DNA from: Hymenobacter sp. BT188
GTDB lineage: Bacteria; Bacteroidota; Bacteroidia; Cytophagales; Hymenobacteraceae
Direction: 5' to 3'
Assembly: GCF_014333585.1 (NCBI RefSeq)
Contig: NZ_JACSCW010000003.1
Span: 124,001-188,000, forward strand
Length of the DNA stretch: 64,000 nucleotides
Part shown: positions 17,685 to 26,356 of the stretch, in pieces
Numbering within the stretch: the stretch's first letter is position 1
Layout: every line of letters starts with the position of its first letter
The notes under the pieces: model-generated
What the model saw: only the letters and a program-made list of their open reading frames with translations
Databases searched by the model: none
What the model was told of the DNA's origin: nothing
Translations under genes and position numbers: made by a program

Positions 17685-19061
17685 CTAGACTGCATCAAAG
17701 GGTATCCCAAACTTCTCTAGACGGCGATACAGGGCGCCCCGGCTTAGTCCCAAGGCTTTGGCTACGCGGCTCACGTTGCCGCTGTAGTGCTCCATCGACT
17801 TACGAATCATCTGCGACTCCAACTCGTCGAGGGTCATGGTGCCGACAGGGGGCAGTTCGTTGCTTTCGGTACTTCTGGGGGGCATTTTTTGAAAATGCGC
17901 CTGGAAATCCTCGGGGCCCAGCTCGTCTTTGCCGCTTACTAATACGGCTCTTTCCACCAGGTTTTTCAGCTCCCGAATATTACCGGCCAGAGGCAGCGTG
18001 CGCAGCCAGTGCAGAGCGGCCGTACTGATACGCAGGGCTGGCCGGTGGTAGGTGGTGCGCAGGTTCTGGACAAAGAAATTAACCAGCAGCGGAATATCAT
18101 CAGGCCGCTCGCGCAGGGCGGGCAAACGCACGGTGATGAGGTTGATACGGTAGAATAAGTCTTCGCGGAAGCGGCCCTCGCGCACCAGCTCAGCCAGATT
18201 ACGATTGGTGGCGCAAATCACGCGGATATCGAGGGTGCGCGGGCGACTGTCGCCGAGTACTTCGTAGGTGCGGTCTTGGAGTACGCGCAGCAGTTTTACC
18301 TGGCTGCTTAGGTCCAGTTCCCCAATTTCGTCCAGGAAGATCGTTCCCTTGTTGGCCAGCTCGAAGCGGCCCACGCGGTCGGCTTTGGCATCGGTAAAAG
18401 CCCCCCGACGGTGCCCAAACATCTCACTTTCAAACAACGACGCCGAAATGCCCCCCAGATTCACTTTCACAAAGGGCTTGTCGCGGCGGTGACTGTTGCG
18501 GTGAATGGCCTCCGCAATCAGCTCTTTGCCGGTGCCGCTTTCACCTTCAATAAGCACAGAAGCATCGGTGGCAGCTACCTGGCCCACGCTGCGCAACAAG
18601 TGCAGTAGCTGAGGATCGGTGCCGACGATGTTGGCAAAATCGTAGCGCTTGTCTAACTCCCGACGGCTCAGCGTTTCCTCTGTAGCTGGCGCATCCTGCA
18701 AGCTCAGAATCGTGCGAATCGTTTGAAGCAGGGCGTCATTATTCCAGGGCTTCGTAACGAACTCCGCCGCGCCCGCTTTGATGCCTTCCACGGCCAACGA
18801 GATGGAACCCCAGCCCGTGATGAGAATAACCGGCACCTGGGGGGCAATTTTCTTGACCAAACCCAGCAAGGCAAGCCCATCCTGCCCACTCGTATCGAGC
18901 GAGAAGTTCATATCCATGAGCATCAGCTGGGGCGCCGACTCCTGCAAGCTTTGCAGCGCCTCCGCCGGCGTGGCCACCCCTTTGGTCTGGTAGCCAGCCT
19001 GCTTCAGCAACAGTCCCAACGAGGTGCGCACGGCCACATCGTCATCAATAATCAGAATCAT
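17685..19061 (-). CDS. Sigma-54-dependent response regulator, NtrC family
   Basis: From ATG 19059-19061 the protein has 458 residues. The frame extends 34 codons upstream, but the receiver domain starts exactly at MILIIDDD. Receiver: acidic DDD at 6-8, phospho-acceptor Asp50 (LMLMDMNF), Lys104 (TKPW). AAA+ domain: Walker A GESGTGKE 173-180, sigma-54 contact loop GAFTDA at 220-225 (the usual sequence is GAFTGA), Walker B FLDEIGELD. The C-terminal Fis-type helix-turn-helix is NVSRVAKALGLSRGALYRRL. Phosphorylated by the adjacent kinase, it should bind the matching palindromes at 22683-22707 and 26295-26319 and activate the two efflux operons. It lies 111 bases downstream of the second permease on the same strand. 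Confidence 0.93.
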   Translation of the reverse strand: MILIIDDDVAVRTSLGLLLKQAGYQTKGVATPAEALQSLQESAPQLMLMDMNFSLDTSGQDGLALLGLVKKIAPQVPVILITGWGSISLAVEGIKAGAAEFVTKPWNNDALLQTIRTILSLQDAPATEETLSRRELDKRYDFANIVGTDPQLLHLLRSVGQVAATDASVLIEGESGTGKELIAEAIHRNSHRRDKPFVKVNLGGISASLFESEMFGHRRGAFTDAKADRVGRFELANKGTIFLDEIGELDLSSQVKLLRVLQDRTYEVLGDSRPRTLDIRVICATNRNLAELVREGRFREDLFYRINLITVRLPALRERPDDIPLLVNFFVQNLRTTYHRPALRISTAALHWLRTLPLAGNIRELKNLVERAVLVSGKDELGPEDFQAHFQKMPPRSTESNELPPVGTMTLDELESQMIRKSMEHYSGNVSRVAKALGLSRGALYRRLEKFGIPFDAV

Positions 19062-19172
19062 AGCGCAGAAAGGCGAAGAACGAGGTTCGGGCGGAAATTT
19101 GAAAGCGACGAGGTTATCAAAACCCAAGTTGCGAAGCCCGCGGCATCCGCCGGGCACAACCATATTCTGGGT

Positions 19173-20369
19173 TTACTCTTCGCGCAGGGATACCGCAGGC
19201 TGAATACCAGCGGCTATGCGGCTGGGCTGCCAGGCGCAGATAGCAGTGAGCGCGAAGATGATGAGCGTAGCCAGCAACATGGCCTGCAAGTACACCCCCG
19301 AAGCTACCCCAAACACACCCAGCAAGGGAAATTGCACGGCCAGGCCCAGACCCAGAATCACGCCCAGCGTAGTGACGACCAGCATTTCGCTCAAAAATTG
19401 CCCCCCAATGCCGGCTCCGGTAGCTCCCAGCGCCCGGCGCAGACCAATCTCGGCCTTGCGCTGGTTGATGTTGTACCAGAGCACGCCAAACAGCCCCAGC
19501 GCCACATTCAGAATCAGGAAGCCGCACACCAGCCCGAGCACGATAAGCGGCGTCAGCACGAATTTTAGCTTCGACACGCGGCTCTGCTCCAGCGAGTTTA
19601 CCGTCACCGACCAGCCCTTGGTCACGTTGCTGATTTCCTTGATCAGTTGCTGCTCTAGCATGGCGCCGCTGCCGGGCTGCACGCGCAGTAGCAATACGGG
19701 TAGCTCGTAAGTCGACACTTTCTTCGTCATATCGTAATCGAGGGCGCGGCGGCGAAAGCTCATGGGTGCATCTTCGGCAAAGTCGCTCGCGGCGCGGTAG
19801 CTGTCTACCACACCTACTACCTGCCACTCTTTTTTGCCTTTCTCGTCGGTAAATATTTGACCTACTGCTTTTTCATTGGGAAACGCAGCGTTTTTGAGAG
19901 CAGTATTGATAACGATAGGTGTGCGCGTGCTGGCCGCATCGCGCCGGTCGAACCAGCGGCCTTCCACTACATTAAGCTTCATCACGTCCCGAAAATCGTC
20001 GTCGGCGTCGTAGTTATCGTTAAAAGGCATCTGTTTGCCTTTGTAAGAATAAGCGCCGTTTATCGTGCTAAACGAGAAGGGCGTATTTGAGCTCGTTTTG
20101 GTCACACCAACCACCCCTTTGGCTGCTTTTAAACGCTGCATGGTAAGCTGCAGCTTTTGGTTGAAGGCGGTAGTATCAGCACCGGGGTTGAGGTTAATTT
20201 CCCATACATTCTGAGAGTCGAAGCCCATGGGCTGGCGATAGTTGTACACGTTGTACACCAGCAAGCTGCTCACTACAAAGAGCACAAAAAAGGACAGCAG
20301 GATTTCTACAATCAGCAGCAGATTAGACCGCTTGCGGTTCCAGATCAAAGTAAACAGATGACGTATCAT
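19173..20369 (-). CDS. ABC transporter permease, MacB/FtsX type
   Basis: A 398-residue permease with one N-terminal helix (LLLIVEILLSFFVLFVVSSL), a large periplasmic domain, and three C-terminal helices after residue about 280. The FtsX-domain text RKAEIGLRRALGATGAGIGG is the typical cytoplasmic coupling segment. MacB-like systems use ATP to drive a periplasmic pump that pushes substrates through TolC without transporting them across the inner membrane themselves. It starts 26 bases after the other permease gene ends on the minus strand. The pair probably forms a heterodimer with the ATPase at 21775-22509. The substrate is unknown; peptides, lipids or antibiotics are typical. Confidence 0.9.
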   Translation of the reverse strand: MIRHLFTLIWNRKRSNLLLIVEILLSFFVLFVVSSLLVYNVYNYRQPMGFDSQNVWEINLNPGADTTAFNQKLQLTMQRLKAAKGVVGVTKTSSNTPFSFSTINGAYSYKGKQMPFNDNYDADDDFRDVMKLNVVEGRWFDRRDAASTRTPIVINTALKNAAFPNEKAVGQIFTDEKGKKEWQVVGVVDSYRAASDFAEDAPMSFRRRALDYDMTKKVSTYELPVLLLRVQPGSGAMLEQQLIKEISNVTKGWSVTVNSLEQSRVSKLKFVLTPLIVLGLVCGFLILNVALGLFGVLWYNINQRKAEIGLRRALGATGAGIGGQFLSEMLVVTTLGVILGLGLAVQFPLLGVFGVASGVYLQAMLLATLIIFALTAICAWQPSRIAAGIQPAVSLREE

Positions 20370-20395
20370 GGCAGGATGAGGCTAAAGAAATACGA

Positions 20396-21643
20396 TTAGT
20401 TCGTGCCGCCTTTCAGGGCTTGAATGGGCTGCACCCTCGACATTTTGAAGGCCGGATACACGCCCGACAGCACTCCAAAAAACACGGCGGCCAGCAGAGC
20501 CCAGGCAAACACGCGCAGGTTGAGCGTGAGTTGAGCGTAGGGAATAAAGCTGGAGTCGCTGATAAACTCCAGGGCGCCGTAAGCTAGCAAGAGCCCAACC
20601 ATTGCGCCCAGTAGCGTCAGAAAGATATTCTCGATCAGAAACTGCCCCACCAGCGTAGTGCTGGTGGCTCCGAAAGCCTTGCGCACCCCAATTTCGGAGC
20701 TGCGCTCCATAATGCGGCTCAAATTGATGTTCACTAGATTCAGCGCTGGCAACGACATGAACAGCAGCGCCAGGCCAAAAACGATGAAGTAGAAGAGAGT
20801 TACTTGGTCTGATTTTGATTCACCCTGCCCCAAGAACTGGCGGGTAAACGTGGCCAGCAGGCCGTCGGCGTGGGTGTTCAGACTCTTTACCTCGGGGTTC
20901 GGATTGACAACGTGCTTTAATACCTGCTGATATTCCGCATCTATGGCTGCTAGGTCGGTGCCTTCCGGAGCCAGTATGGCTGCGAAATATTCGCCCCCCA
21001 GCTCTGGGTTGCGCAGGTCAGCTTTGGTAGTGGTCATGGGGGCCCATACTTCGGCGTAGGAGTTGAAACGAAGCACTGGCACGTCGCTCACCACGCCAAT
21101 TACCCGAAACTTGCTCTGGTCTACTTCAATGGTGCGGCCCACTACGCCCTTGGCCACGCCGAAGTATTCGCGGGCTGTGGTTTCCGAAATAACCACCACG
21201 CGGTTAGCATCGCGCAGGTCATTAGCATTGTAGGGCTTGCCTTCAAGAAAGTTAAAATCGAAGACCTCCCAGAAGAAATTGTCGGTAAACTTCAGGTCGA
21301 GTTCCAGCTTCTTGTTGCCGACGTAGCTAGGCGTGGCATGAAACATCGAGTAAAACGACATTTTCTCGGGCGTCTTCATCGGGCGCACATACTTTTCCAG
21401 AAAGTAAGGGCTAGGCGGAGTGTTCATTTGCCCCCCATCTTTGAAGCGCTGGCTTATAAACGTTATAAAAGCCATGCGCTTAATGCGCGACTCCGGCGCG
21501 TGAGCCCCTTGGGCATTGTCGGCCATGGCCACAATCACCAGCAATACCATCAGCGTAAAGCTGATACCGAACAGGCTGATAAAGGTGAAGAACTTGCGCC
21601 GCAACAAGACCTTCCAGGCGATTTTTAGATAGGAGAGAAGCAT
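20396..21643 (-). CDS. ABC transporter permease, MacB/FtsX type
   Basis: A 415-residue homologue of the next permease, with the same topology: a first helix (FFTFISLFGISFTLMVLLVI), a periplasmic MacB core domain containing VGRTIEVDQSKFRVIGVVSD, and three C-terminal helices with the coupling text RSSEIGVRKAFGATSTTLVG. The two permeases are only distantly alike, as expected for a heterodimer. A family A repeat hairpin (21667-21758) separates it from the ATPase gene, which may adjust relative expression of the subunits. Confidence 0.9.
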   Translation of the reverse strand: MLLSYLKIAWKVLLRRKFFTFISLFGISFTLMVLLVIVAMADNAQGAHAPESRIKRMAFITFISQRFKDGGQMNTPPSPYFLEKYVRPMKTPEKMSFYSMFHATPSYVGNKKLELDLKFTDNFFWEVFDFNFLEGKPYNANDLRDANRVVVISETTAREYFGVAKGVVGRTIEVDQSKFRVIGVVSDVPVLRFNSYAEVWAPMTTTKADLRNPELGGEYFAAILAPEGTDLAAIDAEYQQVLKHVVNPNPEVKSLNTHADGLLATFTRQFLGQGESKSDQVTLFYFIVFGLALLFMSLPALNLVNINLSRIMERSSEIGVRKAFGATSTTLVGQFLIENIFLTLLGAMVGLLLAYGALEFISDSSFIPYAQLTLNLRVFAWALLAAVFFGVLSGVYPAFKMSRVQPIQALKGGTN

Positions 21644-21666
21644 GGCTGTTAGAATATTAGTAGGCG

Positions 21667-21758
21667 GTCATGCAGAGCAGAGCGAAGCATCTCGCGTGCT
21701 GAGGTTGTGTTAGTAATCCCGCTAAACACGCGAGATGCTTCGCTCTGCTCTGCATGAC
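21667..21758. repeat. Intergenic hairpin repeat, family A copy 3
   Basis: GTCATGCAGAGCAGAGCGAA then GCATCTCGCGTG pairs with its complement on the right, around a loop containing TTAGTAATCCCGC. It lies inside the transporter operon between ATPase and permease. Confidence 0.92.
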
Positions 21759-21774
21759 GTTCTTTTAAGTTGAG

Positions 21775-22509
21775 TTAGCCGACTTGGCTACCGTCGAAAA
21801 AGCGAATCAAGCGCTCCGTTTTTAGGGCCTGGTGCTCGTCGTGGGTTACCATCACGATGGTGGTGCCTTCCTCGCGGTTCAGGGTCAGGAGCAAGTCCAT
21901 AATTTCCTCGCCCATCACCGAGTCGAGGTTGCCGGTAGGCTCGTCGGCCAGGATGATTTCGGGGCGGCCCGCCAGGGCGCGGGCAATGGCTACGCGCTGG
22001 CGCTGCCCGCCCGAGAGCTGACTGGGAAAATGGGTGGTGCGGGCGCTCAAGCCTACTTTGTCGAGGGCTTCGTGGGCCCGCTGGCGCCGCTCTTTGCCCC
22101 CCACGCCGGCGCGGTAGAGGAGGGGCAGCTCCACGTTATCGAGCACCGAGAGGTCATTGATCAGATGATAGCTCTGAAAGACGAAGCCGATTTTCTGGTT
22201 GCGAAGATGCGCCAACTCCTTGTCGGAGTACGACTTCACGGGGCGTCCGTCCAGTTCTAAAACGCCCCCCGTGGGCTCATCTAGCAGCCCAATGATGCTC
22301 AGCAGCGTGGATTTGCCGCAGCCCGACGGTCCCATCACCGACACAAACTCACCCTTGTTGATGCTGAGGTTCACGCGGTTCAGCGCCACCGTTTCGATGG
22401 TTTTGGTCTGATACACTTTCTCAATGTCGGTGAGCTTAATCATGGGCGGGGCGGTAGCAAAAGTGGATGAAGGTGAAGCGGGACGAGGCTGTGTGGCAGT
22501 GGAGCTCAT
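21775..22509 (-). CDS. ABC transporter ATP-binding protein, MacB/LolD type
   Basis: A full ABC ATPase: Walker A GPSGCGKST, Q-loop GFVFQSYHLI, signature LSGGQRQRVAIARAL, Walker B IILADEPTGNLD and switch His in VMVTHDEHQ. The conserved domain begins at MIKLTDIEKVYQT (ATG 22441-22443). An upstream ATG at 22507-22509 adds 22 Pro/Ser/Thr/Ala-rich residues, and the frame reaches 22551. I report 22509, but 22443 is a fair alternative. It powers the two permeases downstream. The promoter-like element at 22602-22618 would start transcription near 22592, which leaves all three starts possible. Confidence 0.9.
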   Translation of the reverse strand: MSSTATQPRPASPSSTFATAPPMIKLTDIEKVYQTKTIETVALNRVNLSINKGEFVSVMGPSGCGKSTLLSIIGLLDEPTGGVLELDGRPVKSYSDKELAHLRNQKIGFVFQSYHLINDLSVLDNVELPLLYRAGVGGKERRQRAHEALDKVGLSARTTHFPSQLSGGQRQRVAIARALAGRPEIILADEPTGNLDSVMGEEIMDLLLTLNREEGTTIVMVTHDEHQALKTERLIRFFDGSQVG

Positions 22510-22601
22510 GGCAAAAGCAGGTGAAGTGTAGCGGAGATGATATAGAATCAAGACTGTACTGTCCGGTTATGAGTCATTGGATGTCCGGCTTTTACCATAA
22601 T

Positions 22602-22618
22602 AGCCAAGCGTTGTGCCA
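22602..22618 (-). promoter_or_regulatory. Sigma-54-like promoter for the ABC operon
   Basis: On the minus strand this reads TGGCACAACGCTTGGCT. The -24 half (TGGCAC) is canonical. The -12 half has TTGG where TTGC is expected. The same element (TGGCATAGCGCTTGGCT) precedes the HlyD operon. The match to consensus is not perfect, but its duplication upstream of two functionally linked operons supports it. Confidence 0.65.
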
Positions 22619-22682
22619 ATAGTATATATTATTGTAAATCAGTATGTTGTATAGTAAAATAGGTATCGTGCTCTCGTAAATA

Positions 22683-22707
22683 GTGTCCAGAAATGGACAA
22701 GGTGTTC
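22683..22707 (-). promoter_or_regulatory. Enhancer-like palindrome, probable NtrC-type regulator site
   Basis: The minus strand reads GAACAC, two bases, TGTCCA, four bases, TGGACAC. TGTCCA/TGGACA (22684-22699) is a perfect palindrome. It begins 66 bases from the end of the promoter element, exactly as in the copy at 26295-26319. Confidence 0.75.
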
Positions 22708-22853
22708 GGATATGAGGTGACGCGTGTGCGTTTTTAGCAAGCAGTGATAAATTGATGTTTATCAGCAAATAGATAAGCTTCGTAGCATATTGTTTTTTAT
22801 TTATAATAATTTATATATTACTTATAATTCAATTTCACCCTAATTCCACCCTT

Positions 22854-23249
22854 ATGCCTACTACCACCAGCATCGGCGCCGAAATTCGGCGTGCTAATGA
22901 CATATTCGAAGCTAGTTTTGAACGGGGTGATGCCGCCGCTATTGCTGCCCTTTACACTCCCGATGGTAGCCTGCTGCCAACGGGTATGGAGCCTATTCAA
23001 GGCGCGGCCGGTATTCAGAGCTTCTGGCAAGGAGCTATAGATATGGGTATTAAGCGAGTGAAGCTAAAAAGCCGGGAAGTGGAAGAGCTGCAAGACACCG
23101 CCATTGAACTTGGGACCTACACGCTGTTTGGCTCGGATGGACAGCAAATGGATCAGGGCAAATACCTGGTAGTCTGGAAAGAGCAAGACGGCAAATGGAG
23201 GCTTCACCAAGATATCTGGAACACCAGCATAGCGGCAGCCGCTCAGTAG
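22854..23249 (+). CDS. SnoaL-like/DUF4440 NTF2-fold protein
   Basis: A 131-residue protein with the NTF2/SnoaL fold signature: IRRANDIFEASFERGDAAAI, then ALYTPDGSLLPTG, and the end GKYLVVWKEQDGKWRLHQDI, as in the YybH/DUF4440 group. It has no signal peptide. Function is not fixed in this family, which includes small isomerases, cyclases and proteins of unknown role. It is transcribed divergently from the ABC operon across about 300 bases of AT-rich DNA that holds the enhancer-like palindrome. A strong hairpin follows its stop. Confidence 0.83.
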   Translation: MPTTTSIGAEIRRANDIFEASFERGDAAAIAALYTPDGSLLPTGMEPIQGAAGIQSFWQGAIDMGIKRVKLKSREVEELQDTAIELGTYTLFGSDGQQMDQGKYLVVWKEQDGKWRLHQDIWNTSIAAAAQ

Positions 23250-23269
23250 CATAGTATTAGTCAGTTAAT

Positions 23270-23337
23270 AAGCCCGCGGGGTTGGGTGAACCTGAGAAGC
23301 TACTGTTTCTCAGGCTCACCCAACCCCGCGGGCCTTA
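23270..23337. repeat. Long hairpin after the SnoaL-like gene
   Basis: AGCCCGCGGGGTTGGGTGA followed by CCTGAGA pairs with its near-perfect complement around a short loop. The arms are about 27 bases. It lies 20 bases past the SnoaL stop and could terminate transcription, but there is no T-run directly after it. It may be a dispersed repeat of another family; no second copy is in this window. Confidence 0.75.
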
Positions 23338-23439
23338 CTTTATGCGTGGCGTAACTCGCCTGTGTGTATCAGTGGCTCAAATACATGTCCTTAGGTCTTC
23401 TAGGACAGAATGAGTGGTTGTTCGGAGCCGCTCGCCTCG

Positions 23440-24924
23440 TTATTTGGTAGCCACTAAGGGGCGTTGCAACTCAAAATCATAAAGCGTCAGGGCGCGCAGG
23501 CGGTAATAAGCCACCCAGCCAGCCCGTAGCGCAATGATGTAGGCACGCTTGGCCTGGTCTTTCTCAGACAAGGCAATGTTCAGATCTGTCAGGCTATAGC
23601 GGCCGACCTGGTAGGTGGCGCGGGCAATTTCGTAGCGACGCTGCGCCAACGTATCGGCGCGGGCGGCCAGGGCTAGTTGCTCACTTAGGGTACCCAACTG
23701 GGCGGCTTGCGAAAGCACCGTTTGCTCAAAGGTGGCCTGGCTTTGCTGCACGTTGCGCTGCACCTGCTGGCGCGTCAGCTCGGCGGTTTTGATAATGGAT
23801 TTCTGCCGGCCCCAATCCACAAGCGGCATCGAGAAAGCCAGCCGCACCTGCTGCTGATTTAGCGGGTCTTGGTAGCTGTCGAGGAAGCGGTCGGCGCGGT
23901 TTACGTAGCCCAAATTGGCGGTCAGGCTGGCTTGCAGACCGGTGGTGCCTTTGGCGCCCGCCACGCTGCTATCGGCTTGCAGCAACTGGCGCTGGTAGGT
24001 GAGCATTTCGCTGCGGTTTTGGCGGGCCAGATTCAGCGCTTTATCAGGCGCTACCACGAGCAGGGCCGGAGCGGGAGGCACTTGCAGGGAAACCGCAGTG
24101 CCGCCAATGCTGGTGTAATTCTGCAGCTCCAGGGCCGCATTTTGGGCATCCAGTACCGCCTGGCCTTGATTGCGCCGAGCCGTGAGCAGGTTTACTTCAA
24201 GCTGCAGTAGGTCGTTCTGCGACAGGCGACCAAGCTGGTAGCGCTCCTTGCCCATGCGCAGCATTTCCTCATTGGCGCGCACGTTCTGACCGGCTACTTC
24301 GGCGTTTACCTGCTGCTGCAACACATCAAAATAAAGCTCCGTGATGCGCTGGGCAATATTTTCGCGCTGAGCCACAAACTGCCTTTGCGACTCCTCGTAG
24401 CGGAGCGGCTCAATGCGGCGGGCCCAGTACAGCCGGTTGTAGCCGCCAATAGGTTGGCTAAGTCCAATGATGGCGGGCGTGGTGTTATAGCGGCGCTGCT
24501 TGCGGTCGAAGTCATCGAAGCGCTGCACATCGGAGCTGACGAAAATTTGCCCCCCAGTAAGCCCAATGTTCTGGCTCATTGTCACGGCCAGGTTGGAATT
24601 GTTGATGCGCACGGCCCGAAAGTCGGTGGTGCCGTCGGGCTGAATAACTGGGGCAATAACCCGGCTGAAATCGGGGATGGTACCTTGCAGCGACAGCTGG
24701 GGCATGTAGGCGGCGCGGTAGGTGCGCCAGCGCCAGTAGCTAGTTTCGCGGCTCGTTTGGGCCTGCTGGGCCACGGCCGATTGGTCGAGGGCCAGCTCAA
24801 TTACCTGGGGAAGGCTGAGTTGCTGCTGGGCCTGAGCCGCAGGAGTAATGGCAATCAGCAAGGCGACACAAGTGGCGCGCAGACCGTGACGTAGGACTCT
24901 GGGGGGCATTTTTGAGCGTAGCAT
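23440..24924 (-). CDS. TolC-family outer-membrane efflux protein
   Basis: A 494-residue protein with a signal peptide ending near PAAQAQQ. It has the duplicated long-helix pattern of TolC, for example AQRITELYFDVLQQQVNAEV, RYQLGRLSQNDLLQLEVNLL and RYEIARATYQVGRYSLTDLN. It forms the trimeric outer-membrane channel for the efflux pump. An alternative start at residue 6 (ATGCCCCCC) exists. It follows the HlyD gene by 6 bases, so the two are one operon driven from the site at 26214-26230. It presumably serves the ABC transporter encoded at 19173-22509. Confidence 0.92.
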   Translation of the reverse strand: MLRSKMPPRVLRHGLRATCVALLIAITPAAQAQQQLSLPQVIELALDQSAVAQQAQTSRETSYWRWRTYRAAYMPQLSLQGTIPDFSRVIAPVIQPDGTTDFRAVRINNSNLAVTMSQNIGLTGGQIFVSSDVQRFDDFDRKQRRYNTTPAIIGLSQPIGGYNRLYWARRIEPLRYEESQRQFVAQRENIAQRITELYFDVLQQQVNAEVAGQNVRANEEMLRMGKERYQLGRLSQNDLLQLEVNLLTARRNQGQAVLDAQNAALELQNYTSIGGTAVSLQVPPAPALLVVAPDKALNLARQNRSEMLTYQRQLLQADSSVAGAKGTTGLQASLTANLGYVNRADRFLDSYQDPLNQQQVRLAFSMPLVDWGRQKSIIKTAELTRQQVQRNVQQSQATFEQTVLSQAAQLGTLSEQLALAARADTLAQRRYEIARATYQVGRYSLTDLNIALSEKDQAKRAYIIALRAGWVAYYRLRALTLYDFELQRPLVATK

Positions 24925-24930
24925 GACGCG

Positions 24931-26178
24931 TTATCGCTTGATGGTTAGCTCGCGGGTTTCGGCGTGATCCTTCATATCGGTCAGGATAATCTCGTCGCCG
25001 GGTTGCAGGCCGTTGGTTATCTGGACAAAGTCGAAGTTGCTGTCGCCGAAGGTTACCGTGCGGCGTTCGGCCTTATCGCCCCGCACTACAAATACTGCCT
25101 GCTCGGTGCCGCCCTGGTAGAACGGGCCATTTTTGACACGCAGGACCTTTTTGTGCGCTTTGGTCACCACATATACATCCACGCGCAGGTTGGAGCGCAG
25201 CAAGGGGTGGTGGTCATCATCAAGCTTGGCGTAAAACGTTACAACCCCCTTATCCACAGCTGGACTCACGGCGCTGATGCTGCCACGCAGGTCGGTGTCG
25301 TTTACCCTCACTATCACGGGGTCGCCCACGTGTAGGGCCTCGGCGTAGGCATCGGCGATGGTGGCGCGCACCCGGAAGCTGCTCAGGTCGGCTACGCGGG
25401 CTAGCACGTCGCCCTGGTTCACGGTGGCGCCAATGTCCTCGTTTACCCACGTTAGCACGCCAGGCTGCTGGGCGCTGATGTCGGCCTGGCCTAGCTTGCG
25501 GGCCAGCTCTGTGATGCTGCGGTCCTGAATCTGCATGGTGAAGCCCAACTCGCGGGTATCGGCGGCGTTAGCCTGGCGCTGGTTGCGAATCTGATCTTGC
25601 AGACGCTTCAGCTCCAGCTTGGCCAGGTGCAGGTTTAGTTCAGCCTGCCGCACGCTTTCGGCCGTGCCGCTCCCGATTTTCAGCAAGTGCTCTTCATCGC
25701 GAAGCGTCGATTCCTGGCTCCGAATCTTGACTTGCTGCACCTGAGCCTGGCTTTGCAGGTCGTTCAGGGTGCGCTCCATCGTTAGGTTGAGCTGGGTGCT
25801 TTTATTGCGGTTTTGCAGCTGCCCATCCTGTAGTTTGGCCAGTTCGCTGCTGGTTAGCTCCTTGTCTAGCTCCAGAATCGTCTGGCCGGGCTGCACCGCG
25901 CTGCCTACTGGCACCGCCACCCGGCGTACCGTCGATTGGATGGGGCTGGTAATCACCGCCTCCCGGCCCGGAATCACGAAGCCCGTGGCTGTCAGCGCCG
26001 CCTCCACGTCGCCAATCTCGACTGTGGTTGTGAGAATATCTTGGCGGTTGATGCTCGGCTTTAGTACACCCCGGAAGGCGACCAGCACCACAACTACTCC
26101 CAGCACCACGAGTCCGGCCAACAGCCAGGTGCGGCGAAGACGCTTGTTTTGCGTGGCGGGAGAAATAGCTCTGTCCAT
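24931..26178 (-). CDS. HlyD-family periplasmic adaptor (membrane fusion protein)
   Basis: A 415-residue adaptor. An N-terminal helix (LLAGLVVLGVVVVLVAF, about residues 20-36) anchors it in the inner membrane. After it come a lipoyl/barrel-sandwich half (VRRVAVPVGSAVQPGQTILE), a long coiled coil around residues 100-200, the second lipoyl half (GVLTWVNEDIGATVNQGDVL) and beta-barrel/C-terminal domains. It bridges the MacB-like pump and TolC. It is first in its operon. The promoter-like element would start transcription about 26 bases upstream of the ATG. Sharing a cis-site layout with the ABC operon indicates both halves of the pump are switched on together. Confidence 0.92.
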   Translation of the reverse strand: MDRAISPATQNKRLRRTWLLAGLVVLGVVVVLVAFRGVLKPSINRQDILTTTVEIGDVEAALTATGFVIPGREAVITSPIQSTVRRVAVPVGSAVQPGQTILELDKELTSSELAKLQDGQLQNRNKSTQLNLTMERTLNDLQSQAQVQQVKIRSQESTLRDEEHLLKIGSGTAESVRQAELNLHLAKLELKRLQDQIRNQRQANAADTRELGFTMQIQDRSITELARKLGQADISAQQPGVLTWVNEDIGATVNQGDVLARVADLSSFRVRATIADAYAEALHVGDPVIVRVNDTDLRGSISAVSPAVDKGVVTFYAKLDDDHHPLLRSNLRVDVYVVTKAHKKVLRVKNGPFYQGGTEQAVFVVRGDKAERRTVTFGDSNFDFVQITNGLQPGDEIILTDMKDHAETRELTIKR

Positions 26179-26213
26179 TTTTAGATAGAAATGAGATGAT
26201 TTTCTACCTAGAT

Positions 26214-26230
26214 AGCCAAGCGCTATGCCA
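26214..26230 (-). promoter_or_regulatory. Sigma-54-like promoter for the HlyD-TolC operon
   Basis: The minus strand reads TGGCATAGCGCTTGGCT, the same element as at 22602-22618 with three differences. The expected start site is about 26204, close to the HlyD start codon at 26178. Confidence 0.65.
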
Positions 26231-26294
26231 TTTAGTAAACTGATTGATTATTATATGTTTACATGGGTTGCAATGAATATGTACACCTAGAAAA

Positions 26295-26319
26295 GTGTCC
26301 ATTTTTGGACAGAGTGTTC
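26295..26319 (-). promoter_or_regulatory. Enhancer-like palindrome upstream of HlyD-TolC
   Basis: The minus strand reads GAACAC, two bases, TGTCCA, four bases, TGGACAC, matching 22683-22707 at every fixed position. It begins 66 bases from the promoter element, the same distance as at the ABC operon. Confidence 0.75.
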
Positions 26320-26356
26320 AGTATTGAAAAGATGAGTGAACAAGTTTAAACAGTAT

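Noticed and set aside
18723..19568. A 281-codon frame on the plus strand
   Set aside because: Spans the complement of two real genes (regulator and permease). Gln/Arg-rich translation with no domain.
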